Shown here piece by piece: positions 1 to 8,940 of a stretch of 64,000 nt of DNA. Source of the stretch: Planctomycetaceae bacterium (lineage in GTDB: Bacteria; Planctomycetota; Planctomycetia; Planctomycetales; Planctomycetaceae). Within the stretch, counting starts at the first letter, position 1. Each line of letters opens with the position of its first letter. Below the pieces are notes generated by a model. The model had not been told where the DNA came from, made no database searches, and saw only the letters and a list, made by a program, of their open reading frames with translations. A program made the translations under genes and the position numbers. The stretch spans positions 33,208 through 97,207 of the forward strand of contig JABISG010000100.1 of the NCBI GenBank assembly GCA_018699955.1. Reading direction: 5' to 3'.

Positions 1-1634
1 GTGTTCGCTTTTTCGATGTCGGCCGCCGTCGGGTCGGAACTGGCATCTTCAATGCAATCTTCTCGACTGCAATCATCCTCCGCTTCGGGTGCCTGTCCGC
101 ACAAGACTCGGGCGGCTGCCGCGTACCAGCAGGCTGCGTCGAATTGCGTTCGTCGCTCTTGAATATCTACAAAACGGCCGATCGGATTCTCTTCGCGGCG
201 AGCAACCATCTGCACCAGAAACGGCGAAAGGTATTCGTGTGCGTCGTAAGACGAGAGTCGCCCCGGATTGTCGGTCTGCTCGAAGAAGCCGCTGAGCGTC
301 ACCGCCCGGCCCAAACAGGGGGCGTAATTTTCGATGCGGCGAAAGTCTTCGTTCCAGGGAGTCGTCAACTCCGGCCAACGCGCGAAGATGACCGAAGCGA
401 CTTGATCTTCTTCCATCGACTCAGCCATCCGTTGAGCGAATCGCAGGAAACTGACGGCACTATCGCCGGCCAGCGGTATGCGGGAAATGGCATCGACCGA
501 CGTGCCGTTACATCCTTCCCAGCGAATCTTGCTCTGCTCTGCATCGGGATAGATGCCATCGTCGAGTGCGAAGTGCAGTGCGGAGTGATAACCGAATTGC
601 GTAATGATCTGCGGAATTTGCGTTGAGAAGCCATAATTGCGGCGGCCCCAAGTCGTCGGCGTTCGCCCGAGATGCTGTTTGAACAACTGGTGTCCGCGGC
701 GAAACTCCGACAACACCGACTCGATGGGCAGCAGCGGCGTCGGCGCTTCTCGCAGTTCGCCGCCGACAACATCCACTTGGCCTTCTTCCCAAGCCTTGCG
801 AAGCGATTCTACAATCTCGGGTTTCGCGGTGGCGATTTCATCCAGATCCTGACCCGACAGCAACAGGCTGATCGCCCGCCCGCTGGCAAGCGTTTTGTCC
901 AGGTGATCGTCGGCCAATCGTGGAATCAACAGGCAGAGATCGAGGAGATAGCAATCGACTGGATAAAACCGTTCTCGCGCTTCCAACAACGCCTCGAAGC
1001 AAATGCGCAAATGGGTGCGGCACGCCTCGTGATCGTCGGCGATGGCGGCTTCGGCAGCGGCCACCGCTTCGCGCTGCAGGTGGACTTCATCGAGGTTGCT
1101 GAAATGGTGCATGTGCCGTGTAAGCAGTTCCACTTGCAGGTAGCAGCTACCCAACGCGAGAAAGTCGGCAACCAGATCGGGATCAACGTCGAACTTCCAG
1201 TTGATACGTCGCGGTGTTTCCTTGTCGGCTTCGGATTGATCGGTCTCTGTTTTGTTTTCTGGCTCTGTCTTGTTTTCTGGCTGGGTTTCGTCATCTGTCG
1301 GGCGCAGCGGCGCGGTGGCCGCCTCGACCATTTTCGCGCGATCCGACGTGCCTGCAACAACAACCGCACCTTGCAACCGCGCGTGTTCCACCCATCCACC
1401 GGGTAGCCACTCGTCGCAAGCCGACGGCGCAAAAACCAATCGGTCGGCCATTTCCTCGGGCGGTTCATCGGCGCGATGCCATTGCGGCATCGCCTGGGAT
1501 TCGGCTAACAGCAACGGATGCCAGGCGACTGCAAAGGCGTTCAGAAGCCCAGCCGCGTCCTTTTCCCCCAGTTCCGTTGGAAAATCTTCCAAACTGTGGC
1601 TGGGAATCAGGACGATGAGGTCATCATATCTCAT
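1..1634 (-). CDS. GH38-like glycoside hydrolase, N-terminal part (runs off the left edge)
   Basis: An open frame without stops runs from an ATG at 1634 to the window edge, about 544 codons; the C-terminus is missing. It starts MRYDDLIVLIPSHSLEDFP. An acidic low-complexity linker rich in ENKTE lies near residues 115-135. Further on comes YGFSTQIPQIITQFGYHSAL followed by ALDDG. That pattern recalls the catalytic N-terminal domain of family 38 alpha-mannosidase-like proteins common in planctomycetes, but this is by resemblance only. No signal peptide is visible, so a cytoplasmic protein is likely. There is no clear Shine-Dalgarno before the ATG; a 20-bp tandem repeat lies directly upstream. The open frames on the other strand are in antisense register and look like shadows of this gene. 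The coding call is solid; the enzyme family is moderate. Confidence 0.6.
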   Translation of the reverse strand, partial: MRYDDLIVLIPSHSLEDFPTELGEKDAAGLLNAFAVAWHPLLLAESQAMPQWHRADEPPEEMADRLVFAPSACDEWLPGGWVEHARLQGAVVVAGTSDRAKMVEAATAPLRPTDDETQPENKTEPENKTETDQSEADKETPRRINWKFDVDPDLVADFLALGSCYLQVELLTRHMHHFSNLDEVHLQREAVAAAEAAIADDHEACRTHLRICFEALLEARERFYPVDCYLLDLCLLIPRLADDHLDKTLASGRAISLLLSGQDLDEIATAKPEIVESLRKAWEEGQVDVVGGELREAPTPLLPIESVLSEFRRGHQLFKQHLGRTPTTWGRRNYGFSTQIPQIITQFGYHSALHFALDDGIYPDAEQSKIRWEGCNGTSVDAISRIPLAGDSAVSFLRFAQRMAESMEEDQVASVIFARWPELTTPWNEDFRRIENYAPCLGRAVTLSGFFEQTDNPGRLSSYDAHEYLSPFLVQMVARREENPIGRFVDIQERRTQFDAACWYAAAARVLCGQAPEAEDDCSREDCIEDASSDPTAADIEKAN

Positions 1635-1637
1635 GGC

Positions 1638-1677
1638 GATGCTATGTTCTTAATTATGATGCTGTGTTCTTATTACG
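1638..1677. repeat. Tandem 20-bp direct repeat just upstream of the first gene
   Basis: Two adjacent imperfect copies, 1638-1657 and 1658-1677, both begin GATGCT(A/G)TGTTCTTA. They lie 4 to 43 bases upstream of the ATG of the GH38-like gene, where a ribosome site or promoter would sit. It could be a regulatory direct repeat or a chance duplication. Confidence 0.5.
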
Positions 1678-1702
1678 TGGTGACGCGGCAGGCCCCGTCG
1701 AT

Positions 1703-1729
1703 CCCTTGGGCCACAGCCCGGGGGCTTTG
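1703..1729 (+). repeat. GGCTTT-tailed hairpin repeat, copy 1
   Basis: CCCTTGGG and GCCCGGGGG pair (with G-T wobbles) around a short loop ending in CACA, followed by CTTTG. It belongs to a family with copies at 23849-23875, 26412-26438 and 63533-63558. All keep the G-C core of the stem, a short loop and a GGCTTT tail, while the other stem bases vary in compensated pairs. Confidence 0.55.
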
Positions 1730-2329
1730 TGTCGCGACATTCATAGCCGAATTACAGTCTAACGCCTTCAGCGGTCATAACGGAGTCAACAGAGCAAGAG
1801 AATTTCTCGCCGGATCGGAGGCGCCTTGGCGGTCAAGTTTGACCCTGAGGGGTACAAAGAGTGAGATTTCGCAACAAAAAACCTCAGTTTTTGGGAACTG
1901 CGTTCCATCGGCATACGTCAAAAACGGCGATGGTTGGTATGGTTTCAACGCCGCCCAAACATCCGCATTTATGTTCACTGCAATTCATCTGGGTCGAATC
2001 CGTTTGACGAAAGTGGAACATCCGTGATAGTCTAAAGTTAGGCGTTTGCGAATCGAAGCTTCGAGAACGAGTGATTTCAAGCGGAACGCGAGCAGTCTTC
2101 GGGCTGTCAATCCGTTGAATTTTGCTTTCGGTCGTGTTGGGTGGAGGTGACGATTTGCGAGGCATTTCACTTCTCGGTATTGCCAGTCTGAAATAATTGA
2201 ACTGAAATAGAAAACAGTTTTTCGCTCGCTTTGTTTTTCGATCCGGTGATCCAACCGGTGAGGAAGCGTTGTGGCGAAGGATGATGCTGCGTTGGCGGCG
2301 TCGAGAATGTATTCATTGGGAGCAATCCC

Positions 2330-2335
2330 AGGAGG
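2330..2335 (+). promoter_or_regulatory. Shine-Dalgarno site of pilM
   Basis: AGGAGG lies nine bases before the ATG at 2345. It is an unusually complete site for this window and fixes the start of the pilus-type operon. Confidence 0.8.
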
Positions 2336-2344
2336 CGTTTTGCA

Positions 2345-4615
2345 ATGGCTGAGTCCCGTGCAGTTTGGGGAATCGATATCGGTCAGGCCGGCTTGAAGGC
2401 GGTCCGTTTACGGTATGCGGAAGCAGCAGGGCAAGTTCTTGCCGTCGCTTTCGATTACGTGCCGCATCCCAAGTTGCTCAGTCAGCCGGATGCCGTTCCC
2501 GAGGAGTTGATCCCGCAGGCGCTCGAGACGTTCCTGTCGCGGAACGACGTCAGCGGCGACGCGGTTGCCATCAGCGTTCCCGGTCAGTCGGCGCTCACAC
2601 GGTTCATTCAACTGCCGCCAGTCGAAAGCGGCAAAGTTGCCGAGATTGTCAAATACGAAGCACGGCAACAAATTCCCTTTGCGCTGGAAGACGTCCACTG
2701 GGATTTTCAGGTGCTCGGTGGAGGCCAGGAAGAAAGCGGATACCTGTTGGGCGCAGAGGTTGGCCTGTTTGCCATGAAGCGCGAGCAGGTGGCGCAGTAT
2801 CTCAAGCCGTTTCTCGATGCCAAGGTCGAAGTCGATCTCATTCAAATTGCCCCGCTGGCTTTGTACAGCCTGCTTTCCTACGACCAGTTGGGTCTGCGTC
2901 GCGAATCGAACTTTGAGGCCGCCGAGGCCTACAGCATCATCCTCGACATGGGGGCCGACAACACAACGTTGCTGGTTTCCAACGGCGAGAAGATCTGGAT
3001 TCGCAATCTGCCCATCGGGGGCAATCACTTCACGCGTGCGTTAACCAAAGAGATGAAGTTGACCTTCGCCAAGGCCGAGCATCTCAAATGCAACGCGACA
3101 AAGTCAGACGATCCGCGAGCCGTCTTTCAGGCGCTGCGGCCTGTCTTCAACGATTACGTCGCCGAAATCCAGCGGTCGATCGGTTATTTCTCCAGCGTGA
3201 ACCGCGAGGCGAAGATCGACAAAATCGTCGGTTGCGGCAACGGCTTCAAACTCGCCGGCCTGCAGAAGTTTCTGCAGCAGAACCTGCAATATCCGGTCGA
3301 ACGAGTCGATTCGTTTCAGGCGGCCGTTGGCGACACCGTGTTGAACGCGCCGTTGTTCGAGGAAAACATTCTCAGCTTTGCCGTCCCTTACGGTTTGGCG
3401 CTTCAGCAACTGGGTCTGGCACCGGTTCACACAACGTTGTTGCCCCCGGAAATCGCCGTCGCCCGCAAAATTCGCAGCAAGAAGCCGTGGGCCGTGGCCG
3501 TCTCGGCTGCAGCGCTGCTGGTCTTTTCAATCTCAATGGGTATGAACGCCTTCGCGTTGAAGGTTGTCAAGAACCCAGAGATGGATGCGGCGATTCAGGG
3601 GAACGAACAACTGAAAACGCAGGTGTCCGGCGATAAGAGCAAATACGACTCCGCGACCGGCACCTATCAGGAGACGATTGATAAGGGGAAGGCACTGGTT
3701 CAGCCGCTGGAATCGCGCGGCTTCTGGCCCGATCTTTACCGGGCCATCGACGAGAGCGTTCCCCGCGAACAGGGCGACCTCGATCAGGTTCCCATCAAGC
3801 TGCGCAAGCAGGTCGTCATCAATAGCATCACCGCCGAAAATGTCGATGACTTGTCGGAGTGGTATGGAAAACTGGAGACCTCGGCGCTGGATGAAATGAA
3901 CGCGATGGACAAAGCCAAAGGCCCAGCAGGTGCGGGACTCGTCATTAACATCGAGGGAACGCATTACAATTCCGATCCGAAATTCCGCCAGCAGTTTATC
4001 CAACAGACTCTGCTCAAGAGTTTGCAGCAGTGGACCATGCAGCACGAAGGAACGCGGCGAGAGATTCCGATACGGTTGATGGGCATCACGCATGCGACCG
4101 TCATTGCCGAATATACGCCAGTGCGAGTGATCTACGATCCGTCCGGGCAGTCAAACGGCCAAAATTATGGAGGAGGCGTCGGTGGCGGCGCAGGAATGCA
4201 GTACCCCGGTGGTGGCCCTGGTTACCCCGGTGGCGGAGGTGCGGGCGTTGTCGGTCCGGGAAGTGGACTTATCGGAGGTGCGACGCCGATGCCGGGTGTC
4301 GGTGGTCCGGGCGGTCCCGGCAGTGGCGTGACGAGCAGCCTGCCGGTCGGTCCTGGCGATTTGCCCGAACCGGAAAAGAAATCCGAGGCAGAGGAGATCA
4401 ACAAGTTTGATTTCACCATCCAATTTGTCTGGCGACAGTTGCCGCAGGATCAAATGCAACTGTTCTACAGATTACACATGCTGTTCCAGCAAAAAGCGGA
4501 TACAACGTTTGAATCCGCCAGGCAGACGATCACAGATCAGGTCTTCACCGATGACGACTTTAACGCATACGTTGAATTGCATCGGTCATCGGCGACAGAC
4601 GCAGCAGCAGAATAG
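2345..4615 (+). CDS. pilM: PilM-type ATPase-fold protein with PilN-like membrane extension
   Basis: 756 residues. The first ~350 resemble PilM, the actin/FtsA-fold cytoplasmic component of type IV pilus and type II secretion machines: GIDIGQAGLKAV near residue 9, then ISVPGQSALTRFIQLPP. A hydrophobic segment follows a basic KIRSKKP stretch at about residues 380-400. The rest would be periplasmic, as in PilN, so the protein seems to join PilM- and PilN-like parts. Residues ~606-665 are almost pure glycine/proline, and a further ~90-residue domain closes the chain. It is first in an apparent operon with two glycine-rich membrane proteins; gaps are 88 and 103 bases. PilM assignment is confident; the PilN-like role of the second half is inference from topology. 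Confidence 0.82.
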   Translation: MAESRAVWGIDIGQAGLKAVRLRYAEAAGQVLAVAFDYVPHPKLLSQPDAVPEELIPQALETFLSRNDVSGDAVAISVPGQSALTRFIQLPPVESGKVAEIVKYEARQQIPFALEDVHWDFQVLGGGQEESGYLLGAEVGLFAMKREQVAQYLKPFLDAKVEVDLIQIAPLALYSLLSYDQLGLRRESNFEAAEAYSIILDMGADNTTLLVSNGEKIWIRNLPIGGNHFTRALTKEMKLTFAKAEHLKCNATKSDDPRAVFQALRPVFNDYVAEIQRSIGYFSSVNREAKIDKIVGCGNGFKLAGLQKFLQQNLQYPVERVDSFQAAVGDTVLNAPLFEENILSFAVPYGLALQQLGLAPVHTTLLPPEIAVARKIRSKKPWAVAVSAAALLVFSISMGMNAFALKVVKNPEMDAAIQGNEQLKTQVSGDKSKYDSATGTYQETIDKGKALVQPLESRGFWPDLYRAIDESVPREQGDLDQVPIKLRKQVVINSITAENVDDLSEWYGKLETSALDEMNAMDKAKGPAGAGLVINIEGTHYNSDPKFRQQFIQQTLLKSLQQWTMQHEGTRREIPIRLMGITHATVIAEYTPVRVIYDPSGQSNGQNYGGGVGGGAGMQYPGGGPGYPGGGGAGVVGPGSGLIGGATPMPGVGGPGGPGSGVTSSLPVGPGDLPEPEKKSEAEEINKFDFTIQFVWRQLPQDQMQLFYRLHMLFQQKADTTFESARQTITDQVFTDDDFNAYVELHRSSATDAAAE

Positions 4616-4636
4616 TAAGACAGCAGAGTAGGATTG

Positions 4637-4658
4637 CCTCGCAATTCCCATTGCGAGG
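4637..4658 (+). repeat. Intra-operon hairpin
   Basis: CCTCGCAAT and ATTGCGAGG form a perfect 9-bp stem with a four-base loop, 21 bases after the pilM stop and 45 bases before the next start. There is no T-tract, so it may be a processing or stabilising stem rather than a terminator. Confidence 0.55.
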
Positions 4659-4703
4659 GGCAAAGTCATTGAGAACATTCGGTCGGCAAGAAGGACGATA
4701 ATT

Positions 4704-6563
4704 ATGGATAAGCTGCAACCCATTCTCGCTCAGAAATACTGGATTGTCTTTGCCGCGGCGATGATCGTGCCGACCACCGGTTGGTGGATTGCTGCCGGGG
4801 ATGTCCAGGGTCAAACCGAAGAGGCAACAACGGCCGCCGAGGGTGCCTTCAGCAGCGTGCCGCCGAACAGTTCGCCAAATGCGACGTACGGCCAAGCGGT
4901 GGACACAGTCAACGAGACGCTGGAGAAGAACAACATCGAGTACAACAAGTACTTGTGGGACACGCAGCGCGCGGTGCAGGAGTGGCCGGCAAGCATTGAC
5001 AAAGAGATGCAGCAGGTGACTTACAGGAGTGAAATTCTTATCGACCTTCGCCGGATTTACCGTCTCGAATATTTCGACCAACTGAAGGATATCCCCAAGA
5101 TCGTCGAAGCGCCGAGTATCGCGAATCCCATCGGAAAAGTGAGATTCGACCTGAGTAGTTTTACACCGCAAATCGTCGAATCCGATTGGGGAACATCGCC
5201 TCCCGATTCCAAGACGATGTGGGAGGTTCAGGAAGACCTGTGGTTGCTGCGTGCTTTGTTAGGTGCCGTGGCCGACACCAACCGTGGCTACGACAACGTT
5301 CTGCAGGCTCCCGTCAAGGAAATCACCCTCATCGAATTGCGTGGCGGTACCGCGAAGTCAGCGACGGGCGGTGGATCGGGTGAGTCGGGCGGCACGACGG
5401 GTATGCCTGGAGGTGGCGGCGAAATGTCGATGGCCGATATGCAGGGCATGGCCGGAGGGGGCGGCTTTGGAGAGAAAAGTGGAGGCATGGGGGGAAAGGG
5501 TGGCGGAGGTGCCAGCTTTGACCCAACGGACGTGTTTGGTTCCGATGACGACAAGAGCGGCGGTGCATCTTCTGGTCCCGATGCAGGGGGAGCAGGACCG
5601 GGTGCCGGTGCGGGCGGTGCCGGTGCGGGCGGAGCGTTTGCCGCGGGGATGATGAATGGCAGTGGGGCGAAGGGCAAAGCGAAACGTCGATACATTGACG
5701 ACGAAGAGGGAGCGCCGTTTAAGACGCGCGGTTTCTATATGGAAGTGACCATGGATCACAGCAAACTGCCCGATTTGATGGTCCATCTTTCCAGTCTCGA
5801 TTGGCCTGTGGAGATTGTTCGCGTGCAGCAGACAATTCTGAATCCGGATCAATTCGCTGTCGTCGCCGGTCGCACTCAGGGGGCGCGCGGACCAGGTGCG
5901 GGCGGCGCAATGGGAATGCGGGGCATGGGCGGACGCAACATGGAAATTCCCGGCGCAGGAGGCGGCGGTCGCCGGCAGTTCGGTAGCGGTGGTGGCCGGA
6001 ATCCTGGAGCGAGAAGAAGTCCCATGGGAAATATTGGGCCGATGGGACCAATGGGAAGTATTGGGCCGATGGGGCCAATGGGTGCGATCGGCGCAGGAAA
6101 TCGGGGCGGAGTCCAACAGGACAAAGCGGCTGTGTTCGAGCAGAATTTTTCGGCAGCCATGCAAAAGACGAGCCTCGTTCAGGTTGCCATTGCCGGAAAA
6201 TTGACGTTGTTCCAACCGCCGGCAGTCGATGAGTCGGCCATCGCCGGGAACGATCCATCCGGCGCAACCACGACCGATCCGGCGACGACTCTGCCACCGA
6301 CCGGTGACACGCAACCGGCCAACGGCGTCGGTACGGATCCGGAAACCAAGACAACCGAAGAACCCGCCGTGCCGGGGACATCACCGGACAACACCCCAGC
6401 GAACGGCGCGCCGGTAGGAACACCGCCAGCAGGAACACCGCCGGCAGGAACACCTCCGACAAATGCGACACCATTACCCAATACCGAAGAAAAAGCAGCC
6501 CCCACGCCGGAAACGTCGCCAGCAAACGAGGCTGCAAAACCAGCAGCCACTCAGCCCGAATAG
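4704..6563 (+). CDS. Single-pass membrane protein with Gly-rich and Pro/Thr-rich regions, second gene of pilM operon
   Basis: 619 residues, not assigned to a named family. An N-terminal hydrophobic segment at ~12-30 suggests a signal anchor with the rest in the periplasm. Residues ~218-315 are Gly/Ser/Ala-rich; a folded-looking segment of ~65 residues follows (GFYMEVTMDHSKLPDLMVHL), then a second Gly/Arg-rich part containing collagen-like GPMGPMG repeats. The last ~110 residues are Thr/Pro/Ala-rich with repeated GTPPAGTPP. Its place after pilM matches PilN/PilO-type platform proteins, but no such motif is visible. AAGGA precedes the ATG. Function is inferred from position only. Confidence 0.6.
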   Translation: MDKLQPILAQKYWIVFAAAMIVPTTGWWIAAGDVQGQTEEATTAAEGAFSSVPPNSSPNATYGQAVDTVNETLEKNNIEYNKYLWDTQRAVQEWPASIDKEMQQVTYRSEILIDLRRIYRLEYFDQLKDIPKIVEAPSIANPIGKVRFDLSSFTPQIVESDWGTSPPDSKTMWEVQEDLWLLRALLGAVADTNRGYDNVLQAPVKEITLIELRGGTAKSATGGGSGESGGTTGMPGGGGEMSMADMQGMAGGGGFGEKSGGMGGKGGGGASFDPTDVFGSDDDKSGGASSGPDAGGAGPGAGAGGAGAGGAFAAGMMNGSGAKGKAKRRYIDDEEGAPFKTRGFYMEVTMDHSKLPDLMVHLSSLDWPVEIVRVQQTILNPDQFAVVAGRTQGARGPGAGGAMGMRGMGGRNMEIPGAGGGGRRQFGSGGGRNPGARRSPMGNIGPMGPMGSIGPMGPMGAIGAGNRGGVQQDKAAVFEQNFSAAMQKTSLVQVAIAGKLTLFQPPAVDESAIAGNDPSGATTTDPATTLPPTGDTQPANGVGTDPETKTTEEPAVPGTSPDNTPANGAPVGTPPAGTPPAGTPPTNATPLPNTEEKAAPTPETSPANEAAKPAATQPE

Positions 6564-6666
6564 AGAGAACCCGATTCGCGCTACGGCGAATCGGTTGATG
6601 GAAAACGAGAAGACCAGGGCCGGGTGCAAGAAACAGTTGACCGCACAAGTTCATACGGAGTGAGTT

Positions 6667-8856
6667 ATGAAAAATCTCATCGCGAAATTGAAGACGGCAG
6701 ACTACAAACAGGTGGCGATCGATCACGGCGAAAAGCTGGTCGCCGGACTGCTTGGACTGATGCTGCTATTCGCCCTGTTGACCACCAGTTGGTCGACGTA
6801 CGAGAAAACACCGCAGGAACTCACCGATAAGGTCGATGGCGCGAAACAGGCCATCGCCGGCAAAACCTGGGCCGACTCGGAGGACGCCCAGAAGGGCCTC
6901 TATTCGGCCGCAGCAGGCTTGAAACAGGACCAGGTCTTGCAACTGCTGACCAGAGATCCCAATTTGCGTGCCACGCGAGTTGGTGAGGAAATAAACAAAT
7001 ACCGTTATCCGACTCCATTGTTCGAATCGACGATTCGATCATCAGAGCCAGCCAGTCAGCCTGAGTTGGTGGTCGCCGAATCGCTGATCGCAACTCCCGG
7101 AAGGGCGTTGATCGCAAAGACCTCCGCCACACAAGGGGTACTGCCAAACGAAGAGACGAATCCCGCCGAAACACCGAGCCGCAGGAGAACGCTGAAAAGC
7201 GCCGGCGGCACCGCAGGGCCGGGAGCAGGGTATCCCGGCACAGCGGTTGGCGGGCCGCCGATGGGCTCGGGTGCCGCTCTTGGAATGGGTGCCGGAATGG
7301 AGCCTGGTATGGGTTACGGAATGGGTGGCGGAATGGGTGGCGGCGGAACCGAAGCGGACGCCGTTCGATTTGTGGCAGTGCGAGGAATTGTCCCGTTGTT
7401 GCGGCAGATTGAACGGGTCAAAGAGGCCCTGCATCTAACCCATCGCGAAGCGATGGCAATGGTCGATTACTGGGATTTCCATCTCGAACGACGGTCGCAG
7501 CCGGCCGGTGCAAAGGACGCCTGGGACGAGTGGGCACCAGTCGATATTCGTGCCGCCAAAGAAATGCTCCGCGACTCGGCTGGCTGGGATCCACCGCTGA
7601 TCGAACTTTCGCTCACCGATCCGGTTCTCACCATGTCGCTTCCATCGCGTGTGGTCTACAACTGGATGAAGGAAGAAGTCAGTCACCCCAAGCTGGACAA
7701 TTACGTATTAAGCCCCAGCCAGCGCACCCGACAGATGGAGATTTACGAAAAGATCATCGAACGGCAGATGGAAGATGCCGGCGCTCTGAAAGAACAGCAG
7801 AAGAAGGGGTTTTCGGACCTGCAAGGCGGAAGCCGGGATTTCGGCATGAATATGGGAATGGGAATGGGAATGGGACCGGGGATGGGGGGAGGCGGCATGC
7901 AGTCGCAACCAGCCCAGAGTCTGATCGGTGATATTGCTTCAAGCATGGACCGCGAAAACCCCGAAAAGGCGAAGCAGGAAATTATCGCTCAGGTTATGCG
8001 AAACCAAACTGCGGCCGGCCGACTGTTGCTGTTCCGCTATTTCGACTTCGACGTCAAACCGGGTACGGCTTACCAGTACCGGGTGCAGCTCGTGCTGGCC
8101 AACCCCAACTTTAATGCCCCGCAGCAGTCGGTTATCACTGCGGAAATCACCAAAGACCGATTCCTCACAACCCCCTTCAGCCAGCCGACAGCAGCGGTCT
8201 CGGTACCCGACGACGTCAACTACTACGTGACCAGAGTCGAAAACGCCAAGGGATCGAATCAGCCCAGCGCCACGTTCGACGTCTACCAATGGTCGACCGA
8301 GTATGGAACGACGATCAACAAGCAACTCAAGATTCTCTTCGGAGCGTTCGTCGGCAGTCGGACAGAAGCCGATGTTGTCGATCCAGCAGCAGGACAATTC
8401 CTCGAAGACTACGAAGTCGATTTTAAGTCGCAAGATGTGCTGGTCGATATCTCAGTCAAACCCAGTTCGATTAAACCGAATGAGCACCCGGATCTGAAAC
8501 TGTCGAAGGACAAGCTGCGAACGGGACTTGGCGTTTCCGAACAGGCCCTGCTGGTCAACGCGGCAGGGAAACTCGTAGCGTTCGATCCAGTCTCCATGCT
8601 CGGTCCGTACGGAGTGACCAAGACGAATTATAAGTTGGAGCAAGAGGATTTCGAGCCGATCAAAAACGACGGCGCAGGCGCAGGCCCCGGTGAAGCCGGT
8701 TCGGATTTAACTGGGATCGGAGCACAGTATCAACAGGGAGCCGCAGGTGGCGCCCAGAAGAAGAAAAAGGGGCGTCGCGGCAGGAGTGGTGGCAATAGCC
8801 TGCGACGCCAAGGAGGTTATTCCTCCGGTATGATGATGCCGATGCCCGGCGGATGA
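6667..8856 (+). CDS. Single-pass membrane protein with Gly/Met-rich linkers, third gene of pilM operon
   Basis: 729 residues. A cytoplasmic basic start is followed by one membrane segment at ~24-42 (LVAGLLGLMLLFALL), so most of the protein should face the periplasm. Two Gly/Met-rich linkers, near 180-226 and 393-415 (MGMGMGMG), separate more ordered parts. The C-terminus is strongly basic (KKKKGRRGRSGG) and ends in a Met/Pro/Gly tail. GGAG precedes the ATG by about six bases. With the previous two genes it forms a probable envelope-spanning assembly platform; a PilO/PilP-like role is inference from operon order. A strong hairpin terminator follows. Confidence 0.6.
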   Translation: MKNLIAKLKTADYKQVAIDHGEKLVAGLLGLMLLFALLTTSWSTYEKTPQELTDKVDGAKQAIAGKTWADSEDAQKGLYSAAAGLKQDQVLQLLTRDPNLRATRVGEEINKYRYPTPLFESTIRSSEPASQPELVVAESLIATPGRALIAKTSATQGVLPNEETNPAETPSRRRTLKSAGGTAGPGAGYPGTAVGGPPMGSGAALGMGAGMEPGMGYGMGGGMGGGGTEADAVRFVAVRGIVPLLRQIERVKEALHLTHREAMAMVDYWDFHLERRSQPAGAKDAWDEWAPVDIRAAKEMLRDSAGWDPPLIELSLTDPVLTMSLPSRVVYNWMKEEVSHPKLDNYVLSPSQRTRQMEIYEKIIERQMEDAGALKEQQKKGFSDLQGGSRDFGMNMGMGMGMGPGMGGGGMQSQPAQSLIGDIASSMDRENPEKAKQEIIAQVMRNQTAAGRLLLFRYFDFDVKPGTAYQYRVQLVLANPNFNAPQQSVITAEITKDRFLTTPFSQPTAAVSVPDDVNYYVTRVENAKGSNQPSATFDVYQWSTEYGTTINKQLKILFGAFVGSRTEADVVDPAAGQFLEDYEVDFKSQDVLVDISVKPSSIKPNEHPDLKLSKDKLRTGLGVSEQALLVNAAGKLVAFDPVSMLGPYGVTKTNYKLEQEDFEPIKNDGAGAGPGEAGSDLTGIGAQYQQGAAGGAQKKKKGRRGRSGGNSLRRQGGYSSGMMMPMPGG

Positions 8857-8909
8857 TCGCCTGACGTCAACAATCCGACTCACTGACGCGTCTGCATCAG
8901 AACCAAATT

Positions 8910-8940
8910 GCCCCCGCTACGGTGTCACCGTAGCGGGGGC
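8910..8940. terminator. Bidirectional hairpin terminator between the pilM operon and folC
   Basis: A perfect 15-bp stem, GCCCCCGCTACGGTG with its complement, surrounds one central base and is followed on the + strand by TTCTTCTTTG. It sits between convergent genes. The final codons and stop of folC (8917-8940) lie inside the stem. Confidence 0.75.

Larger units (their letters stand above)
1635..2344. other. Intergenic region between divergent GH38-like and pilM genes
   Basis: About 710 bases separate two divergent genes. The region holds the 20-bp tandem repeat, one GGCTTT-tailed hairpin near 1703-1729, and an AT-richer stretch at about 2150-2235 that may contain the pilM promoter. Short open frames of up to 89 codons have no ribosome sites or recognisable sequence, and I do not call them genes. 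Confidence 0.5.

Noticed and set aside
672..1406. 244-codon + strand frame at the left end with a hydrophobic stretch
   Set aside because: It is in antisense register with the GH38-like gene, and its Phe/Leu/Cys-rich stretch is the complement of the acidic ENKTE linker.
1985..2254. 89-codon - strand frame in the first intergenic region
   Set aside because: No ribosome site, no family resemblance, odd composition; more likely non-coding promoter DNA.
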